NCBI GenBank assembly: GCA_027457185.1
Contig: DAIDTN010000124.1
Coordinates: 1 to 5,346 of the forward strand
DNA: 5,346 nucleotides
Origin: Burkholderiales bacterium
Lineage (GTDB): Bacteria > Pseudomonadota > Gammaproteobacteria > Burkholderiales > SG8-39
Reading direction: 5' to 3'
Part shown: positions 4,563 to 5,346 of the stretch, in pieces
How the letters are laid out: each line of letters starts with the position of its first letter
How positions within the stretch are numbered: position 1 is the first letter of the stretch
The notes under the pieces: model-generated
What the model was told of the DNA's origin: nothing
The model's input: the letters and a program-made list of their open reading frames with translations, nothing else
The model's database searches: none
Translations under genes and position numbers: made by a program

Positions 4563-5346
4563 TCAGTACCGCGTGCCAAACACCTGCGTCCAGTACACTC
4601 CCATATCACTCTTGGGATCGACCGCGTAGGCGCTGCCCATGTCGGCAAACGCCGGATTCATCACGTTGGCGCAATGCTCCGGGCTCTTGAGCCAGGCCGC
4701 CACCGCATCCTCGGGCGTCGTTGGTCCGGCAGCGATGTTTTCGCCGGTAGATCGGTATCTGTAGCCCACGCGCTCGACACGTTGCGCCGGGTTGGACCCA
4801 TCGCGGCCGCTGTGGCTGAAATAATTGTAGCGCGCCATGTCCTCGGCGTGCAGACGCGAGGCCTCGGCAAGCGAGTCATTCCAGTGTACCGGCCGCGCTG
4901 CATTGAACGCCCGGTCGCCGCAATAACGCGGTGTGGCGCGAGCCTGGTTGACGAGGTCGAGCACGCGCCGCCCTGCCGCTTGCTCGGATACCTTCACCGA
5001 CGGCGCAAACGGCGCCGCCATCACGATCCAGACTTGGTGCGCATTTAGGTAAATGCCAACGTCTTTCATTGCCGCATCCTGCAACAGCCCGCAGTTGCTT
5101 TGCGCTGCCAGCATTGCCTCTGCCTGTGCACTGGCACCATCCCCGCTGATGCTAAGCGCGCGCGAACGCATCGCCCTGTATCCGGCCGTGGTGAGGCTTT
5201 GCTGCAGCTGATCCCCGCGCGCAAGATCCCCGGCGACGCGCTCGAGCGCGCTTTGCGGCCTAAGCGGCGGCAGTATTCCCGCAACGGCGCAATTGCCTCC
5301 ACCGGCGCGCAGCCGGTTGATCACGGCATAAAGATCGCTCGCAGCC
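4563..5346 (-). CDS. CAP-domain (SCP/PR1-like) secreted protein with tandem CAP copies, 5' end outside the window
   Basis: The frame is open to the right edge, so the 260 residues seen lack the N-terminus and presumably a signal peptide; the GTG at 5324 is internal. Numbering from the edge, residues 125-260 are a complete CAP domain: VLDLVNQAR, RPVHWNDSLAEASRLHAEDMA with His166, YFSH, GENIAAG with Glu202, SPEHC with Glu223 and His224, and YWTQVFG at the end. These four residues form the CAP cavity that binds metal in other members. Residues 4-112 look like a second, degenerate copy (DLYAVINRLRAGGGNC ... LERVAGDLARG ... GYRAMRSRALSISG ... AQSNCGLLQDAAMKDVGIY ... VWIVMAAPF) in which the His and both Glu are lost. 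Each copy has a Cys pair at matching places (19/85 and 142/225), likely disulfides, which fits an extracytoplasmic location. Bacterial CAP proteins have few known functions; adhesion or lipid binding are options. Confidence 0.9.
   Translation of the reverse strand, partial: AASDLYAVINRLRAGGGNCAVAGILPPLRPQSALERVAGDLARGDQLQQSLTTAGYRAMRSRALSISGDGASAQAEAMLAAQSNCGLLQDAAMKDVGIYLNAHQVWIVMAAPFAPSVKVSEQAAGRRVLDLVNQARATPRYCGDRAFNAARPVHWNDSLAEASRLHAEDMARYNYFSHSGRDGSNPAQRVERVGYRYRSTGENIAAGPTTPEDAVAAWLKSPEHCANVMNPAFADMGSAYAVDPKSDMGVYWTQVFGTRY

Noticed and set aside
3998..4648. Long minus-strand frames opposite the DUF1003 gene
   Set aside because: Ser/Arg-rich shadow translations; the plus-strand frame carries the DUF1003 signature and two membrane helices.

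Overview
The window looks like a stretch of chromosome from a GC-rich Gram-negative proteobacterium, most likely a betaproteobacterium (Burkholderiales-like). This rests on recalled protein resemblance (a VIT-family transporter, a DUF1003 protein, a LapA-domain protein and the Tyr/Trp-rich exported protein at the left edge), on strong Shine-Dalgarno sites, and on a lipobox lipoprotein. No search was run, so the taxon is an inference. There are no rRNA, tRNA, CRISPR, transposase or phage genes.

Layout, left to right. (1) 1-891, minus: N-terminal 297 residues of an exported Tyr/Trp-rich, then Gln/Pro-rich protein that runs off the left edge. (2) 1054-1081: a terminator serving (3) 1114-1494, minus, a VIT/CCC1-type transporter that lacks the whole central part of the family (about 100 residues removed in frame). 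(4) 1566-1735: a cluster of four stem-loops, including perfect palindromes of 26 and 18 bp, downstream of (5) 1808-2122, minus, a small lipoprotein with 23 collagen-like Gly-X-Y triplets. (6) 2318-2539, minus: a 73-residue exported or membrane protein with a WMGGYG repeat. (7) 2639-2833, minus: an unrecognised 64-residue charged protein with a possible overlapping leader ORF. (8) 3084-3476, minus: a LapA-domain (DUF1049) inner-membrane protein. (9) 3477-3887: a divergent intergenic region with a candidate 37-codon ORF that overlaps the start of (10) 3888-4511, plus, a DUF1003 membrane protein. (11) 4563-5346, minus: the C-terminal 260 residues of a secreted CAP-domain (SCP/PR1-like) protein that contains a second, degenerate CAP copy; it runs off the right edge.

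Nearly every protein is predicted to be exported, lipidated or membrane-embedded, and most are small. The genes sit 50-400 bp apart with their own ribosome sites and several stem-loops between them, so this reads as neighbouring single-gene units on the cell-envelope theme rather than one operon with one pathway. DUF1003 (plus) and CAP (minus) are convergent with a 51-bp gap, and LapA and DUF1003 are divergent. The points most worth following are the transporter with the missing core, the collagen-like lipoprotein with its hairpin-rich downstream region, and the tandem CAP protein with one dead copy.
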